Positions 18,108-27,948 are shown, counted from the stretch's first letter. The stretch: 64,000 bases of DNA from Chiayiivirga sp. (GCA_022647565.1 JALCLA010000003.1:248001-312000); one strand, 5' to 3'. Numbers and translations are program-made. Notes: generated by a model from the letters alone, not told the origin.

Positions 18108-19352
18108 TTACTTCATCCCTATGATCTCGGCCGATCTGCCGACCGTTCGCAGCAGTCCCACACGACTGTTTCCCTGACCGGCAGGTTCGGTGAAAACAAT
18201 CATGACGGCGTCGTCGGCAACGGCCATTCTCGGATATCCACCCACCGGCCCGGCGGTTTGCTTCTCTGCCACCAGCGTGCCATCCGCCGATAGCCAGGTA
18301 AGCGTGATGATCGGCGTGCGTTCGCGCGTACTGACGCGACTCACTAGCCACCCGTCGGCGACCGCCGCGACGTCGACGCGCCCGGTTTCCGCATCACCTT
18401 GACCCAGCGTGCGTGGCGCGTCGAACGTCGTCCCATCACCGAGTGCTACTCGTACTTCCATCGGCCCTTTCGCCATTGTCGGCCACGCCGTCAGAAAGCG
18501 CTCGCCGCGTACGGCGAGCGCGGGTCCATTGACCGGGCACCCGGGCATCGTCCACGCGTCGTCATGGACCAGGCGTGGCTTCGTCGCGTCGGCATCGAAA
18601 GCAACGACGGCGATGTCGCGAACTTCCTTCTCGGTGCGGTCGCGGTAAACCACCGCGGTTCGCTTGCTCCCGCGAACCATGTCGGTTTGACAGCAGGCAC
18701 ACGTCAACGAGTCCAGTTCGCGTTCCTCAGTCGGCACGCCTTCGCGGCCGACGAGCGCGGTGCGCAGCGTCATGTGCTCGTCGCCGCCCTCGCCGTGGGC
18801 ATCGGCTGTCGATGCCATGCGGCGACCGTCCAGCCAGATCAAACGGACTTTGTCCTCTCCGGCCGGCACCATCGACACGAAACCGTGCTCGGTTGGCGTT
18901 CCATCGCGATGCACGACTGCCGGTGTGTCCCAGCTGCGACCCTTGTCGCGGGATCGAACCGTGCGGATCTCGTACGCGTAGGTGCCCGACGCGGTCTTTT
19001 GCAGCCAGAACGTCACCCAGTCGCCGTTGTCGAGCACGGCCAGACTCGGGAAATCGGCGCTGTTGATGAAGCGTTCCGCGCCACTGGACACGGTCCCTCG
19101 GCGCGATTCCCGACCCATGGTGTCGAGCACGGCGAAGCGCAGCGCGTTTCCATCGGAAGCCTGTTCCTGCCAGGTGACCACGAAGCCCTCGCCGGCGTCG
19201 AACGTGATCGAGGGCTGTGCGGCCTTGGGGCCGGTTTCGAAAGGCATCCGCTCGAACGCGCCATCCGCGTTCGCGGCCGTGGCAAGGCAAAGGCTCATTC
19301 CCGCAGCGAATAGCTGCCAAAAACCAAGGGGCACCGGATTTGTGAACAGCAT
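18108..19352 (-). CDS. Exported sialidase-fold (BNR-repeat) protein
   Basis: A 414-residue protein with an N-terminal signal (FWQLFAAGMSLCLATAANA). The body looks like a six-bladed beta-propeller of the sialidase superfamily, with a recognisable Asp box SRDKGRSWDTP near residue 135 and blade-like repeats (GDWVTFWLQKTASGTYAYEIRTV). A cysteine motif CACCQTDM lies near 225. I do not see the arginine triad and nucleophile set needed to claim a true sialidase. It lies inside the copper region, convergent with cusF and divergent from copL, so a copper-linked periplasmic role is possible. ATG at 19352 is preceded by AGGA. Confidence 0.75.
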   Translation of the reverse strand: MLFTNPVPLGFWQLFAAGMSLCLATAANADGAFERMPFETGPKAAQPSITFDAGEGFVVTWQEQASDGNALRFAVLDTMGRESRRGTVSSGAERFINSADFPSLAVLDNGDWVTFWLQKTASGTYAYEIRTVRSRDKGRSWDTPAVVHRDGTPTEHGFVSMVPAGEDKVRLIWLDGRRMASTADAHGEGGDEHMTLRTALVGREGVPTEERELDSLTCACCQTDMVRGSKRTAVVYRDRTEKEVRDIAVVAFDADATKPRLVHDDAWTMPGCPVNGPALAVRGERFLTAWPTMAKGPMEVRVALGDGTTFDAPRTLGQGDAETGRVDVAAVADGWLVSRVSTRERTPIITLTWLSADGTLVAEKQTAGPVGGYPRMAVADDAVMIVFTEPAGQGNSRVGLLRTVGRSAEIIGMK

Positions 19353-19586
19353 GAAAGTCCTATCCTGGCGGAGGGAGCGTCATTGTGACTGACCTGAACC
19401 GGCCTAGCGCCCCCGGGCGCAGCTGGCCATGGGGCCGTTGGTCGGGAGAGTGCGCCGGAGCGCGCGCTCACACCCGAAAGGCCCACGGAGTTCCGCCGCG
19501 CTCGGCGGTTCCCGGTCCGTAGCCCGGACCCGACGCCGAGCAGGCGGTTGAAACTTCAGCCCTGGCGGAGCAGTCTTGTCCGGCTC

Positions 19587-20003
19587 ATGGCCCACCTCCT
19601 GCTGCGCTTGCTGCTGATCGTGTCCCTCGTAACCAACGGGGTCGCGGCGCCGTGGGCGATGGCGCATGCGGCCAAGGGCAGTGGCCATGATCACGCGGCG
19701 ATGCTCGCCCAGGCGTCCTCCGACGAAGCCTCGGGGGGTTCCGACTGCCATCACGGCGCAACCCACGCCGATCACACCGCCATGGGGCACGCCGCATCCG
19801 ACCCGGCCGCGCCCTCGGCGCCGGCTGACCGCTCTTGCTGCGACGGTCCGAACTGCACCTGCGGCTGCATGCTGCCGCCGGTGTTGGCGCGCTTTGCCCT
19901 GAATCTGCCGGTCATCGCCTGGACGGCCGCCCCGGTCGTCGAACCGGCCACGCGTTCGGGCGTGCGACGCGCCCTTCCTCTCCTTCGCCCGCCGGCCACC
20001 TGA
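19587..20003 (+). CDS. copL: CopL-family metal-binding regulatory protein
   Basis: A 138-residue exported protein: a signal-like N-terminus (LLLRLLLIVSLVTNGVAAPWAMA), then a His/Met/Cys-rich mature part (GHDHAAM, DCHHGATHADHTAMGHA, SCCDGPNCTCGCM). This is the architecture of CopL, needed in Xanthomonas for copper-induced expression of the following copper genes. It stands first in the cluster here, 85 bp before the TolC-like gene, the same place. ATG at 19587 gives a clean signal peptide; an in-frame TTG at 19548 is also open. Confidence 0.82.
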   Translation: MAHLLLRLLLIVSLVTNGVAAPWAMAHAAKGSGHDHAAMLAQASSDEASGGSDCHHGATHADHTAMGHAASDPAAPSAPADRSCCDGPNCTCGCMLPPVLARFALNLPVIAWTAAPVVEPATRSGVRRALPLLRPPAT

Positions 20004-20087
20004 CCTCCTCGCCGCGCTGCGCATGACGCAGTTCCTGTGCGTCGACGCCGATGCGTCGACGGCTAGTCGTTTTCGAGGAGTGTTTCC

Positions 20088-21734
20088 ATGTCCCTGTTCC
20101 GTCCCGCCAGTGTGGCGGCGGCGCTGTTGCTGGCCGGTTGCGCCAGCCTGCCGCGCGATCGCGGCTACGCCGAAACGAGCGCGTTGCTCGAGCAACGCGT
20201 TGGCGTCGCCCCTGACGCCACGTCGTGGGCAACCCCCACGCGTCCTGAAATTCCCAGCGAGCCGCTGAGCGCCGAACGCGCGCTCGCGCTGGCGTATGTC
20301 TACAACCCGCAGGTCCGCGAGACCTACGCTCGATTGGGGCTGGGTCGCGCCGAACTCGAGGATGCGCGTCGCATCGCCAACCCCACCTTTGAGTTCGCTC
20401 GATTGAACTCCGACGAAGACGATCACCCGCGAATCACGCGCAGCCTGTCGGTCGGTTTCACCGACCTGTTGTTGCTGCCGGCACGCAAGCGCTTCGCGCA
20501 GGCGGAGCTGACGCGGCTGCAGAACGAGGTCGCGGCCGAGCTTCTGGAGTTGTCGGTAGAGGTCGAATCGGCCTGGTACGAAGCCGTCGGTGCGCGCCAG
20601 GTGGCAGATATGCGCGAGATGGTGGCCAAGGCGGCGGAAACCTCTGCCGCCCTGGCCCAACGCTTCTTCGACGCCGGCAACATCACGCGCTTGCAGCTCG
20701 AGCAGGAGCGCGCTGCTGCCACGCAGGCGCGCATCGAGGCCACGAGGGCTATCGCCGACGCGCTCAAGGCGCGCAGCGAACTCGCCGGTCGGGTGGGCCT
20801 GCCTAGTGAGGGCGCGTGGACGTTGGAGCGGCAGCTGCCCGCGCCGCCGGCGACTGCATTGGCGGCCGCGGACCTGACCCCGCGGGCGCTCGAGCAGCGC
20901 CTCGACCTGCTCGCGGCCCAGCAGGCGCTCGCGCAGCGCGAGGACATGCTGGGCGTGACTCGTCGCTGGCGATGGCTGGGCGAATTGGAAGTCGGCTACG
21001 AACAGGAGCGCGAAGGTGAGGACAGCGTGTCGCAAGGACCCACCCTGTCGCTTGAGCTGCCGATTTTCAACCAAGGCCAGGGCGCGATGGCGAAGGCGCA
21101 GGCCGAGTTGATCCAGGCCCGCGCCGAGCTCGATGCGATGACGCTGCGCGTGCACAACGATGCGCTGCTGGGCGTGCAGACGCTCAACGTCGCCCGCGAG
21201 GTCGCCGAGCAGTACCGCACGACGCTGATCCCGGCCCGCGAAGCGATCGTGGCGCGCACGCAGGAAGAAGTGAACTACATGCTCGTCGGTGTCTTCGAGT
21301 TGATCCTTGCCAAGCGCGAGGAATACGACGCCTACCAGGAATACCTCGAGGCGGTCCGTGACTACTGGGTGGCTCGCGCCGAACTGCGTGGCGTCGTGGG
21401 CGGTGCATTGCCCGACGACGGCACCGACCTGACGCGGACGATCGGGGTGGAAGCCATGTTGCCGTCGGCGACGGCGCGAGCCATGGACCATTCGATGCAC
21501 GGAGGCGCGGCAGATGACACGCCTGCGGCTGGCGATCCGCACGCTGACCACGCGATGCCCAAAACCGCGGAACCCGACCCGCACGCCGGCCACGCCATGC
21601 CCGAAGTGCCCGCGCCCGACCCGCATGCCGGTCACGCGCCGGCGCCACGCGACGCCGAACCCGCCAAAGCCACACCGCCCGACGACTCGGACGACGGCGA
21701 GCCTGCGCACCACGACCACGGAGACGATCAATGA
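20088..21734 (+). CDS. TolC-family outer-membrane lipoprotein with His/Met-rich tail
   Basis: A 548-residue protein with a lipoprotein signal (AAALLLAGCASL) and two outer-membrane-efflux repeats (residues about 60-450; helices such as LARSELA-type ELAGRVGLP and LTRLQNEVAAELLELSVEVES). The last 75 residues are disordered and carry repeated DPHAxHAMP/HAGHA motifs (for example DHSMHGG, DPHADHAMPK, DPHAGHAMPE), a likely periplasmic copper-binding tail. No RND pump belongs to it; instead it overlaps the multicopper oxidase gene by 4 bp and occupies the place that copB usually holds next to copA. It may deliver or export copper together with the oxidase. Confidence 0.85.
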   Translation: MSLFRPASVAAALLLAGCASLPRDRGYAETSALLEQRVGVAPDATSWATPTRPEIPSEPLSAERALALAYVYNPQVRETYARLGLGRAELEDARRIANPTFEFARLNSDEDDHPRITRSLSVGFTDLLLLPARKRFAQAELTRLQNEVAAELLELSVEVESAWYEAVGARQVADMREMVAKAAETSAALAQRFFDAGNITRLQLEQERAAATQARIEATRAIADALKARSELAGRVGLPSEGAWTLERQLPAPPATALAAADLTPRALEQRLDLLAAQQALAQREDMLGVTRRWRWLGELEVGYEQEREGEDSVSQGPTLSLELPIFNQGQGAMAKAQAELIQARAELDAMTLRVHNDALLGVQTLNVAREVAEQYRTTLIPAREAIVARTQEEVNYMLVGVFELILAKREEYDAYQEYLEAVRDYWVARAELRGVVGGALPDDGTDLTRTIGVEAMLPSATARAMDHSMHGGAADDTPAAGDPHADHAMPKTAEPDPHAGHAMPEVPAPDPHAGHAPAPRDAEPAKATPPDDSDDGEPAHHDHGDDQ

Positions 21735-23149
21735 AACTCACTCGCCGCCACCTGGTGCAGTTGGTGGGCACCGGCGCGCTCGCGCCGCTCGCCGTCGGCG
21801 CCACACGCGCCTTCGCGCAGGACCATTCGCAGCACACGATGCCGACCGAGCCCGTGCCGGCCGCATCGGCACCGCAGGCTCCACCGCCCAAGGTGCCGCA
21901 CGATGGCCGCTACACGCCGGTACGCACGCTCAACGGCTGGACGCTGCCGTACCGCATGGTCGATGGCGTCAAGGAATATCACCTGGTCGCCGAAGAGATC
22001 GTCCACGAGTTCGCGCCCGGCTGCGTCGCCAAGTGCTGGGGCTACAACGGCACCACGCCGGGGCCGACGATCGAGGCGGTCGAAGGCGATCGCATCCGCA
22101 TCTACGTGACCAACCGGCTGCCCGAGCACACCAACGTGCACTGGCACGGCATCCTGCTGCCGAACGGCATGGACGGCGTCGGAGGCGTCACGCAGCGCAA
22201 CATCCAGCCCGGCGAGACGCACGCCTACGAGTTCACGCTCAAGCAGAACGGTACGCACATGTACCACCCGCACGCCGACGAGATGGTGCAGATGGCGATG
22301 GGCATGATGGGCATGCTGATTATCCATCCCAGGGACGCCGAGCCCGAACGCATCGATCGCGACTACGCGATCTTGTTGCACAACTGGGCGCTGCACCCGG
22401 GTACGTACCGACCCGATCCGTCGGTGATGCAGGACTTCGACCTGTGGACCTTCAATAGCAAGGTCTTTCCCTTCATCGAGAACATGGTCGCCGCCACCGG
22501 CGAGCGCGTGCGCGTGCGCGTGGGAAATCTTTCGATGTGGAATCACCCGATCCACATGCACGGCGTGCAGTTCCACGTCACCGGGTCCGACGGCGGACGG
22601 TGGCCAAAGGCGTTGTGGCGGCCGGAAGTGACCGAGATCGTGGGCGTCGGCCAGACCCGGGATATGGAGTTCGTCGCGGTGCCGGGTGACTGGGCCTTCC
22701 ACTGCCACATGTCGCATCACACGATGAACGCGATGGGGCACGAGATCCCGAACACGCTTGGCGTGGATCAATCCGGCGTGGAAGACGAGATCCGCAAGAT
22801 GCTGCCGGGCTACATGGCCATGGGCAAGGACGGAATGTCCGAGCACCAGGAGCACACCGATTCGGGCCACATGAAAGGCCCGGAGAACACGCTCCCGATG
22901 ATGATGGGCCAGGGCCCGTTCGGAAACATCGAGATGGGCGGCATGTTCACGCTGATCAAGGTGCGCGACGGGCTCGGCGCCGACGACTATCGCGATCCGG
23001 GCTGGTTCAACCATCCGGCGGGCACGCAGCCCAAGGTCGTGAGCTCGGATCCGGACTACGGCAGTCCCGTGCGTCGCGGCCTGCCGCCCGGCGCCAGCCC
23101 GAAGTTCGAAACGAAACCCGTCGATCACTCGACGATGAAGCACTCGTGA
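21731..23149 (+). CDS. Tat-exported multicopper oxidase
   Basis: A 472-residue periplasmic oxidase that probably converts Cu(I) to less toxic Cu(II). It starts with a twin-arginine signal (RRHLVQLVGTGALAPLAVGA). All four copper-ligand groups are visible: HWHG (137-140), HPH (179-181), HPIHMH (272-277) and HCHMSHHTM (324 on), with Cys325 binding the type-1 copper. Extra Met/His-rich stretches (MVQMAMGMMGM; MAMGKDGMSEHQEHTDSGHM) suit a copper oxidase. Overlaps the TolC-like gene by 4 bp and precedes the cytochrome gene by 7 bp. Confidence 0.93.
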   Translation: MKLTRRHLVQLVGTGALAPLAVGATRAFAQDHSQHTMPTEPVPAASAPQAPPPKVPHDGRYTPVRTLNGWTLPYRMVDGVKEYHLVAEEIVHEFAPGCVAKCWGYNGTTPGPTIEAVEGDRIRIYVTNRLPEHTNVHWHGILLPNGMDGVGGVTQRNIQPGETHAYEFTLKQNGTHMYHPHADEMVQMAMGMMGMLIIHPRDAEPERIDRDYAILLHNWALHPGTYRPDPSVMQDFDLWTFNSKVFPFIENMVAATGERVRVRVGNLSMWNHPIHMHGVQFHVTGSDGGRWPKALWRPEVTEIVGVGQTRDMEFVAVPGDWAFHCHMSHHTMNAMGHEIPNTLGVDQSGVEDEIRKMLPGYMAMGKDGMSEHQEHTDSGHMKGPENTLPMMMGQGPFGNIEMGGMFTLIKVRDGLGADDYRDPGWFNHPAGTQPKVVSSDPDYGSPVRRGLPPGASPKFETKPVDHSTMKHS

Positions 23150-23156
23150 GGCACCC

Positions 23157-23813
23157 ATGAAGCTCATCAAGACCCTCTTGGTCCTCGCGCTGCTCGCGGT
23201 CGTCGGGGCAGCTGCCGTGCTGTGGCTCGGCCTGTACAACGTGGCGGCCGATGATCCGCATTGGAACGCGACGTATCGCCTGCTCGAAGTCGCACGCGAC
23301 CGTTCGATCGCCGCTCGCGCGTCCACCATCGAGGTGCCGGATCTCAGCGATCCCGAACTGATTCGCGGCGGTGCCGGCAACTACAGCGCGATGTGCGTGA
23401 CCTGCCACCTCAGCCCCGACGCACAGGAGACAGAGCTCAGCGTCGGGTTGTATCCGCGGCCGCCGCGCTGGGACGAACTCGGTGAGGTCGACCCGCGCCG
23501 AGCGTTCTGGGTGCTCAAGCACGGCATCAAGGCCTCGGGCATGCCCGCCTGGGGCAAGAGCATGGATGACCGCTACCTGTGGGGCATGGTCGCCTTCACG
23601 CAGCAGTTCAAAACCATGACGGCGGCACAGTACAGCGCCCAGGTGGCGGCCAGCCCGGGCCACAGCCACGGCGGTGGCGAAACCGATGTCGGGGGTGGCG
23701 ACCCGCACGCCGGACACGAGGAGCCGAGCGCCGAGCGCTCGTCCTTCGAGCCCGTCGACGATCCGATGGCCGCGCCGACCGACGACGAACACGACGACGG
23801 CCACCAGCACTGA
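23157..23813 (+). CDS. Membrane-anchored c-type cytochrome with His-rich tail
   Basis: A 218-residue protein: one N-terminal membrane anchor (residues 4-27), a cytochrome c domain with the haem motif CVTCH near residue 80 and a downstream Met-containing segment (HGIKASGMPAWGK, likely axial Met), then a flexible tail with histidines (SPGHSHGGGETD, DPHAGHEE, HDDGHQH). The tail echoes the preceding TolC-like and oxidase genes, suggesting that all three handle copper. It could take electrons from the multicopper oxidase reaction chain, which is inference. Confidence 0.87.
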   Translation: MKLIKTLLVLALLAVVGAAAVLWLGLYNVAADDPHWNATYRLLEVARDRSIAARASTIEVPDLSDPELIRGGAGNYSAMCVTCHLSPDAQETELSVGLYPRPPRWDELGEVDPRRAFWVLKHGIKASGMPAWGKSMDDRYLWGMVAFTQQFKTMTAAQYSAQVAASPGHSHGGGETDVGGGDPHAGHEEPSAERSSFEPVDDPMAAPTDDEHDDGHQH

Positions 23814-23861
23814 ATCACTCGGGAGGTCGCGGACCTCTCATCACCCACTGGAGAACCCCTG

Positions 23862-24389
23862 ATGAAACGTCACCTGATTCCTCTCACCCTTGCCTTGACC
23901 CTCGTCGCACCGCTCGCATGGGCGCATGGAAAAGAAAAGCACGACGCCATGCCGATGGCGCCCGGGCGCGACACCGCGAGCGCGGTCGTGAGCGTCGCGC
24001 CCGCCGCAGCCGATGCCGTGGCGACGGTCGAGCGCTTCTCGACTGCGCTCGGCACCGGCGATCTTACGAAGGCCGGCGCCGAGCTCGACGCTGCCGTACT
24101 GATCCTGGAAAGCGGCGGCGTCGAGCGCAGCCGCGAGGAGTATCTCGGCGGCCACGCCAAGCACGACGCCGAGTTCCTCAAGGGCGCGCACACCACGCTC
24201 AAGCGTCGCACCGCGCAGACCTCGGGCGATCTGGCCTGGGTCGCCAGCGAGAGCGAGATGCACGCCATGAAGGGCGAAGAGATGCTGATGATCGCCTCGA
24301 CCGAAACCATGGTGCTGCGCAAGACCGACCAGGGTTGGAAGATCGCGCACATCCACTGGTCCTCGCGCCGCGCCGGCGGCGACCACTGA
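23862..24389 (+). CDS. Exported NTF2-like (SnoaL/DUF4440-type) protein
   Basis: A 175-residue protein with a signal peptide ending near PLAWAHG and a single NTF2-fold domain (residues about 55-170: VATVERFSTALGTGDLTKAGAELDAAVLILESGG ... GWKIAHIHWSSRR). Enzymatic residues cannot be assigned. The mature N-terminus HGKEKHDAMPM is again His/Met-rich. It is 48 bp behind the cytochrome gene and has GGAG-type ribosome site (ACTGGAGAACCCCTG). Such proteins recur in copper clusters, but their job is not known. Confidence 0.8.
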   Translation: MKRHLIPLTLALTLVAPLAWAHGKEKHDAMPMAPGRDTASAVVSVAPAAADAVATVERFSTALGTGDLTKAGAELDAAVLILESGGVERSREEYLGGHAKHDAEFLKGAHTTLKRRTAQTSGDLAWVASESEMHAMKGEEMLMIASTETMVLRKTDQGWKIAHIHWSSRRAGGDH

Positions 24390-24514
24390 CGCGGCCTGGT
24401 CGCGGCGGCGATTCAGGCCGTCGCGACTAGCCTGTCGGGGCGTCGCCAGACGCGATGCATCGTGGGTTCGAGGAATCGCAGGTCAATGTCGGCCGCCGTC
24501 ATCCAGGAGCACGC

Positions 24515-25045
24515 ATGAAAGACCATCCGCATACCTCACCGACCAAAGAAAAGGCCGCCGGCCATCCATCGCCTCAGCACGATCAGGCAGGCGGTCACCA
24601 CTACCGGAAGTTCGCGTGGATGGTGGCGCTGATGTTCGTGGCGATGTTCTGGCTGATGTACGCCATGGTGTTCCGCCTGACCAACGTCTATCTGCTCAGC
24701 CTCAACCAGTTCTACATGGCGACTCTCATGACGGGAGCGATGGTCGTCATCGAGCTGGTGATCATGGGCGGGATGTATCCGAACAAGAAGCGCAATGCCG
24801 TGCTCTTAGCGATCGCCGCCGTCGCTACCGTGGGCAGTTGGTTTGCGATTCGCGAGCAGGCGGGCATCGGCGATCGCCAGTTTCTGCGCTCGATGATCCC
24901 GCACCACGAGGGGGCCTTGTTGATGTGCCGGGAAGCGCCTCTCACCGACGAGCGCCTCGTGGCCCTGTGCGGCCAGATCCTCGAATCCCAGGAACGCGAG
25001 ATTCAGCAGATGAAGGCGCTGTTGGCGGAATCCGAGAAGGGGTGA
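24515..25045 (+). CDS. DUF305-family membrane protein
   Basis: A 176-residue protein with a His-rich cytosolic start (HPHTSP, HPSPQHDQAGGHHY), three to four membrane helices (residues about 35-115) and a C-terminal DUF305 domain, recognised by FLRSMIPHHEGALLMCREAPLTDERLVALCGQI. DUF305 proteins are common in copper and silver clusters; the paired histidines and Met suggest metal binding, function unproven. ATG at 24515 has AGGAG six bases upstream. Last gene of the copL cluster. Confidence 0.85.
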   Translation: MKDHPHTSPTKEKAAGHPSPQHDQAGGHHYRKFAWMVALMFVAMFWLMYAMVFRLTNVYLLSLNQFYMATLMTGAMVVIELVIMGGMYPNKKRNAVLLAIAAVATVGSWFAIREQAGIGDRQFLRSMIPHHEGALLMCREAPLTDERLVALCGQILESQEREIQQMKALLAESEKG

Positions 25046-25076
25046 AGGCGTCGGCTCGCAGACAGCGTATCGGCCC

Positions 25077-25108
25077 TTGACTCTGGACCTGGGTCCAGAG
25101 TGCAGACT
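25077..25108 (+). promoter_or_regulatory. MerR-type promoter/operator of the cueR-copA operon
   Basis: A -35 box TTGACT (25077-25082) and a -10-like box CAGACT (25103-25108) are 20 bp apart, the over-long spacing typical of MerR-controlled promoters. Between them lies a perfect palindrome, CTCTGGACC-TG-GGTCCAGAG (25081-25100). The cueR-like gene starts 22 bp downstream, so it should control itself and copA. Confidence 0.8.
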
Positions 25109-25129
25109 GGCCGCTCAGAGGAGATCGGC

Positions 25130-25534
25130 ATGTCCAGCTTGAGCATCGGCCAACTTGCCCAGCAGGCCGGGGTCGCGATCGACACGGTGCGCTACTACGA
25201 GCGCAACGCGTTGCTCGCGCCCGCCGGGCGACTGGCGTCCGGCTATCGCCGGTATGGCGTAACGGAACTCAAGCGTCTGCGCTTCATCCGTCGGGCGAAA
25301 GCCTTGGGCTTCACCTTGGACGACATCCGTGCGTTGCTGACGCTCAGCGACGAGCGTGACGTGGCCCAGGTGAAGCAAGCGGCTCAGCGCAAGCTCGGTG
25401 ACATCGAGCAGCGCATCACCGAGCTGGAGCGCATTCGCACGGGGCTCCACACGCTCATTGCAGCGTGTCCGGGGCACGGTCGAGCGGAGGCCTGTCCGAT
25501 CCTCAACGCACTCACTCAGGAGGATCGTTCATGA
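25130..25534 (+). CDS. cueR: CueR-type copper-responsive MerR regulator
   Basis: A 134-residue MerR protein: winged helix [25 protein letters not shown], a long dimerisation helix, and a C-terminal metal loop [14 protein letters not shown] with Cys113 and Cys122. There is no cysteine at the position near residue 77-79 that divalent-metal sensors use (the stretch is SDERDVAQV), which fits a Cu(I)/Ag(I) sensor. The loop has eight residues between the cysteines, one more than E. coli CueR. AGAGGAGA precedes the ATG. Its stop overlaps copA (ATGA). Confidence 0.88.
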   Translation: MSSLSIGQLAQQAGVAIDTVRYYERNALLAPAGRLASGYRRYGVTELKRLRFIRRAKALGFTLDDIRALLTLSDERDVAQVKQAAQRKLGDIEQRITELERIRTGLHTLIAACPGHGRAEACPILNALTQEDRS

Positions 25535-27948
25535 CCGTGGCTCATTCCCATGCTTCACCCGCGTGCTGTGCCATCTCATCGCATAGCACTCCGGGACACA
25601 CGCCAGCGCCGCCGACTGCTGCTACTCCGGCGCATAGCCATGGAACCCCTCACTCGCCCCAAGGCCCATTGCACGCCGGCGAGCTTGATCCCGTGTGCGG
25701 CATGACCGTCTCGCCGGGCTCGCCACATCATGTCGAACACGATGGGCACGTCTACCGCTTCTGTTCCGCCGGCTGTCGCACCAAGTTCATCGCTGAGCCG
25801 ACGCGCTACCTCCATCCGAAGGTTGCTGCGGTGACGGCGCCAGCGCCCGCGGGCACGCAGTACACCTGTCCGATGCACCCGGAGATAGTGCAAGACCACC
25901 CGGGTACGTGCCCGATCTGCGGCATGGCGCTCGAGCCGATGATGCCGAGCCTCGATGAGGGGGAGAACCCGGAGCTCACCGATTTTCGTCGTCGCTTTTG
26001 GTGGACGCTGCCGCTGTCGATCGCGGTCCTGGTGATCGCCATGGCGGGCCATCGCCTGCCAGGGCTCTCGTCCGCGGCGCGCACGTGGTTGGAATTGGCG
26101 CTCTCCGCGCCGGTCGTGCTGTGGGCCGGCTGGCCCTTCTTCCAGCGCTGGGCGCAATCGATCGCGAACCGCAGCCCCAACATGTGGACGCTCATCGGCA
26201 CCGGCGTGGGTGCTGCCTTTGGCTACAGCCTGGTCGCCACGCTCGCGCCCGACCTGTTTCCCGCGTCGTTTCGCGAGCACGGCCGCGTGGGCGTGTACTA
26301 CGAAGCCGCCGCCATCATCGTCTCGCTTACGCTGTTGGGGCAGCTGCTGGAGCTCAAGGCCCGGTCGAGCACGTCAGCGGCGCTCAAAGCCCTGTTGGGG
26401 CTGGCGCCCAAGACGGCCCGGCGGCTGCGCGACGACGGATCGGAGGAAGATATTCCGCTCACCCACGTGCACGTGGGCGACCGCCTGCGCGTGCGGCCCG
26501 GCGAAAAGGTGCCGGTGGATGGTGAAGTGATCGAGGGCCGCTCCCCGGTCGACGAATCCATGCTGACCGGCGAACCCATGCCGGTGGAGAAAACGCCCGG
26601 CGCGAACGTCATCGGCGCCACGATCAACGGCACCGGCAGCCTCGTGATGCGCGCCGATCGGATCGGCTCGGACACGGTGCTCGCTCAGATCGTGCAACTG
26701 GTCGCCCAGGCGCAACGCTCGCGCGCGCCGATGCAGCGCATGGCCGATCGAGTCAGCTTCTGGTTTGTACTCGTGGTACTCGCCATCGCGGCCATGACCT
26801 TCATGGTTTGGGGCTTGTTCGGGCCGGAACCGGCCTGGACCTTCGCCGTGGTCAATGCCGTTGCGGTGCTCATCATTGCCTGTCCGTGCGCGCTAGGCCT
26901 GGCCACGCCGATGTCCATCATGGTGGCGACGGGACGTGCCGCGCAGGCCGGTGTGCTGTTTCGCGACGCGGAGGCGATCGAGCGGCTCCGCACGATCGAC
27001 ACCTTGATCGTGGACAAGACGGGCACGCTGACCCAAGGCAAACCGACGTTCAGCACGGTGGCGCCGGCCGAAGGCTTTCTCGCCGACGACGTACTGCGGA
27101 TAGCCGCCAGCCTCGATCAGGGCAGCGAGCATCCGCTGGCTGAAGCCATCGTCGCTGAAGCACGCAAGCGGGGCTTGGCGTTGGAGAGCGCCACGGACTT
27201 CGAATCGTCGACCGGCATCGGCGTGCGCGGCCGCGTCGGCAGCGCGCACGTGGCGCTGGGCAACACGGCGCTGATGCAGGAGGTCGGCGTCGATGTCGGT
27301 GCGTTACGCGAGGCCGCCGAGCAGCAGCGACGCGCTGGTGCCAGCGCGATGTTTCTCGCCGTCGATGGCCGTGTCGCCGGCCTAATCGCGGTGGCCGACC
27401 CGATCAAGGACAGCACGCCCGATGCCATTGCGGCGCTGCGCGCCGCCGGCTTGCGCATCGTGATGGCCACCGGTGACGGCAAGACGACTGCCGCCGCGGT
27501 TGCGACCGTGTTGGGCATCGACGAGGTGCACGGGGAAGTGCGTCCGCAGGACAAGGCCACCTTGGTGGCGCGCCTCAAGGCCGAGGGCCGCCGTGTGGCC
27601 ATGGCGGGCGACGGCATCAACGACGCACCGGCCCTGGCGGCCGCTGATGTCGGCATCGCGATGGGTACCGGCACGGACGTGGCGATGTCGAGCGCCCAGG
27701 TGACGCTGGTCAAGGGCGACCTGCGCGGCATCGTGCGGGCCCGCCAGATCTCGCAGGCCACGGTAGCGAACATGAAACAGAATCTGGCCTTCGCGTTCGC
27801 CTACAACACGCTTGGCGTGCCGATTGCGGCGGGCGCGCTCTATCCCGTCTTCGGACTGTTGTTGAGTCCCATGATCGCCGCCCTCGCAATGAGCTTGTCT
27901 TCGGTGTCGGTGGTGGTGAATGCGCTGCGTCTTCGAACCGCACAATGA
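25531..27948 (+). CDS. copA: Copper-translocating P1B-type ATPase CopA
   Basis: An 805-residue inner-membrane pump that exports Cu(I) using ATP. The N-terminus is His-rich, followed by a YHS-type domain (DPVCGM, residues 53-58) and a heavy-metal-binding domain ([10 protein letters not shown] ... [11 protein letters not shown], 111-135) in place of the usual CxxC MBDs. Then come the P1B motifs: [10 protein letters not shown] (from 451), DKTGTLT (phosphorylated Asp495), SEHPLAEAI and GDGINDAPA (about 693). Translationally coupled to the cueR-like gene by a 4-bp overlap. Confidence 0.96.
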   Translation: MTVAHSHASPACCAISSHSTPGHTPAPPTAATPAHSHGTPHSPQGPLHAGELDPVCGMTVSPGSPHHVEHDGHVYRFCSAGCRTKFIAEPTRYLHPKVAAVTAPAPAGTQYTCPMHPEIVQDHPGTCPICGMALEPMMPSLDEGENPELTDFRRRFWWTLPLSIAVLVIAMAGHRLPGLSSAARTWLELALSAPVVLWAGWPFFQRWAQSIANRSPNMWTLIGTGVGAAFGYSLVATLAPDLFPASFREHGRVGVYYEAAAIIVSLTLLGQLLELKARSSTSAALKALLGLAPKTARRLRDDGSEEDIPLTHVHVGDRLRVRPGEKVPVDGEVIEGRSPVDESMLTGEPMPVEKTPGANVIGATINGTGSLVMRADRIGSDTVLAQIVQLVAQAQRSRAPMQRMADRVSFWFVLVVLAIAAMTFMVWGLFGPEPAWTFAVVNAVAVLIIACPCALGLATPMSIMVATGRAAQAGVLFRDAEAIERLRTIDTLIVDKTGTLTQGKPTFSTVAPAEGFLADDVLRIAASLDQGSEHPLAEAIVAEARKRGLALESATDFESSTGIGVRGRVGSAHVALGNTALMQEVGVDVGALREAAEQQRRAGASAMFLAVDGRVAGLIAVADPIKDSTPDAIAALRAAGLRIVMATGDGKTTAAAVATVLGIDEVHGEVRPQDKATLVARLKAEGRRVAMAGDGINDAPALAAADVGIAMGTGTDVAMSSAQVTLVKGDLRGIVRARQISQATVANMKQNLAFAFAYNTLGVPIAAGALYPVFGLLLSPMIAALAMSLSSVSVVVNALRLRTAQ

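Noticed and set aside
19404..21731. Long minus-strand frame (775 codons) opposite copL and the TolC gene
   Set aside because: Composition is Arg/His/Gly-rich without domains, and the plus-strand genes have clear signal peptides and family matches.
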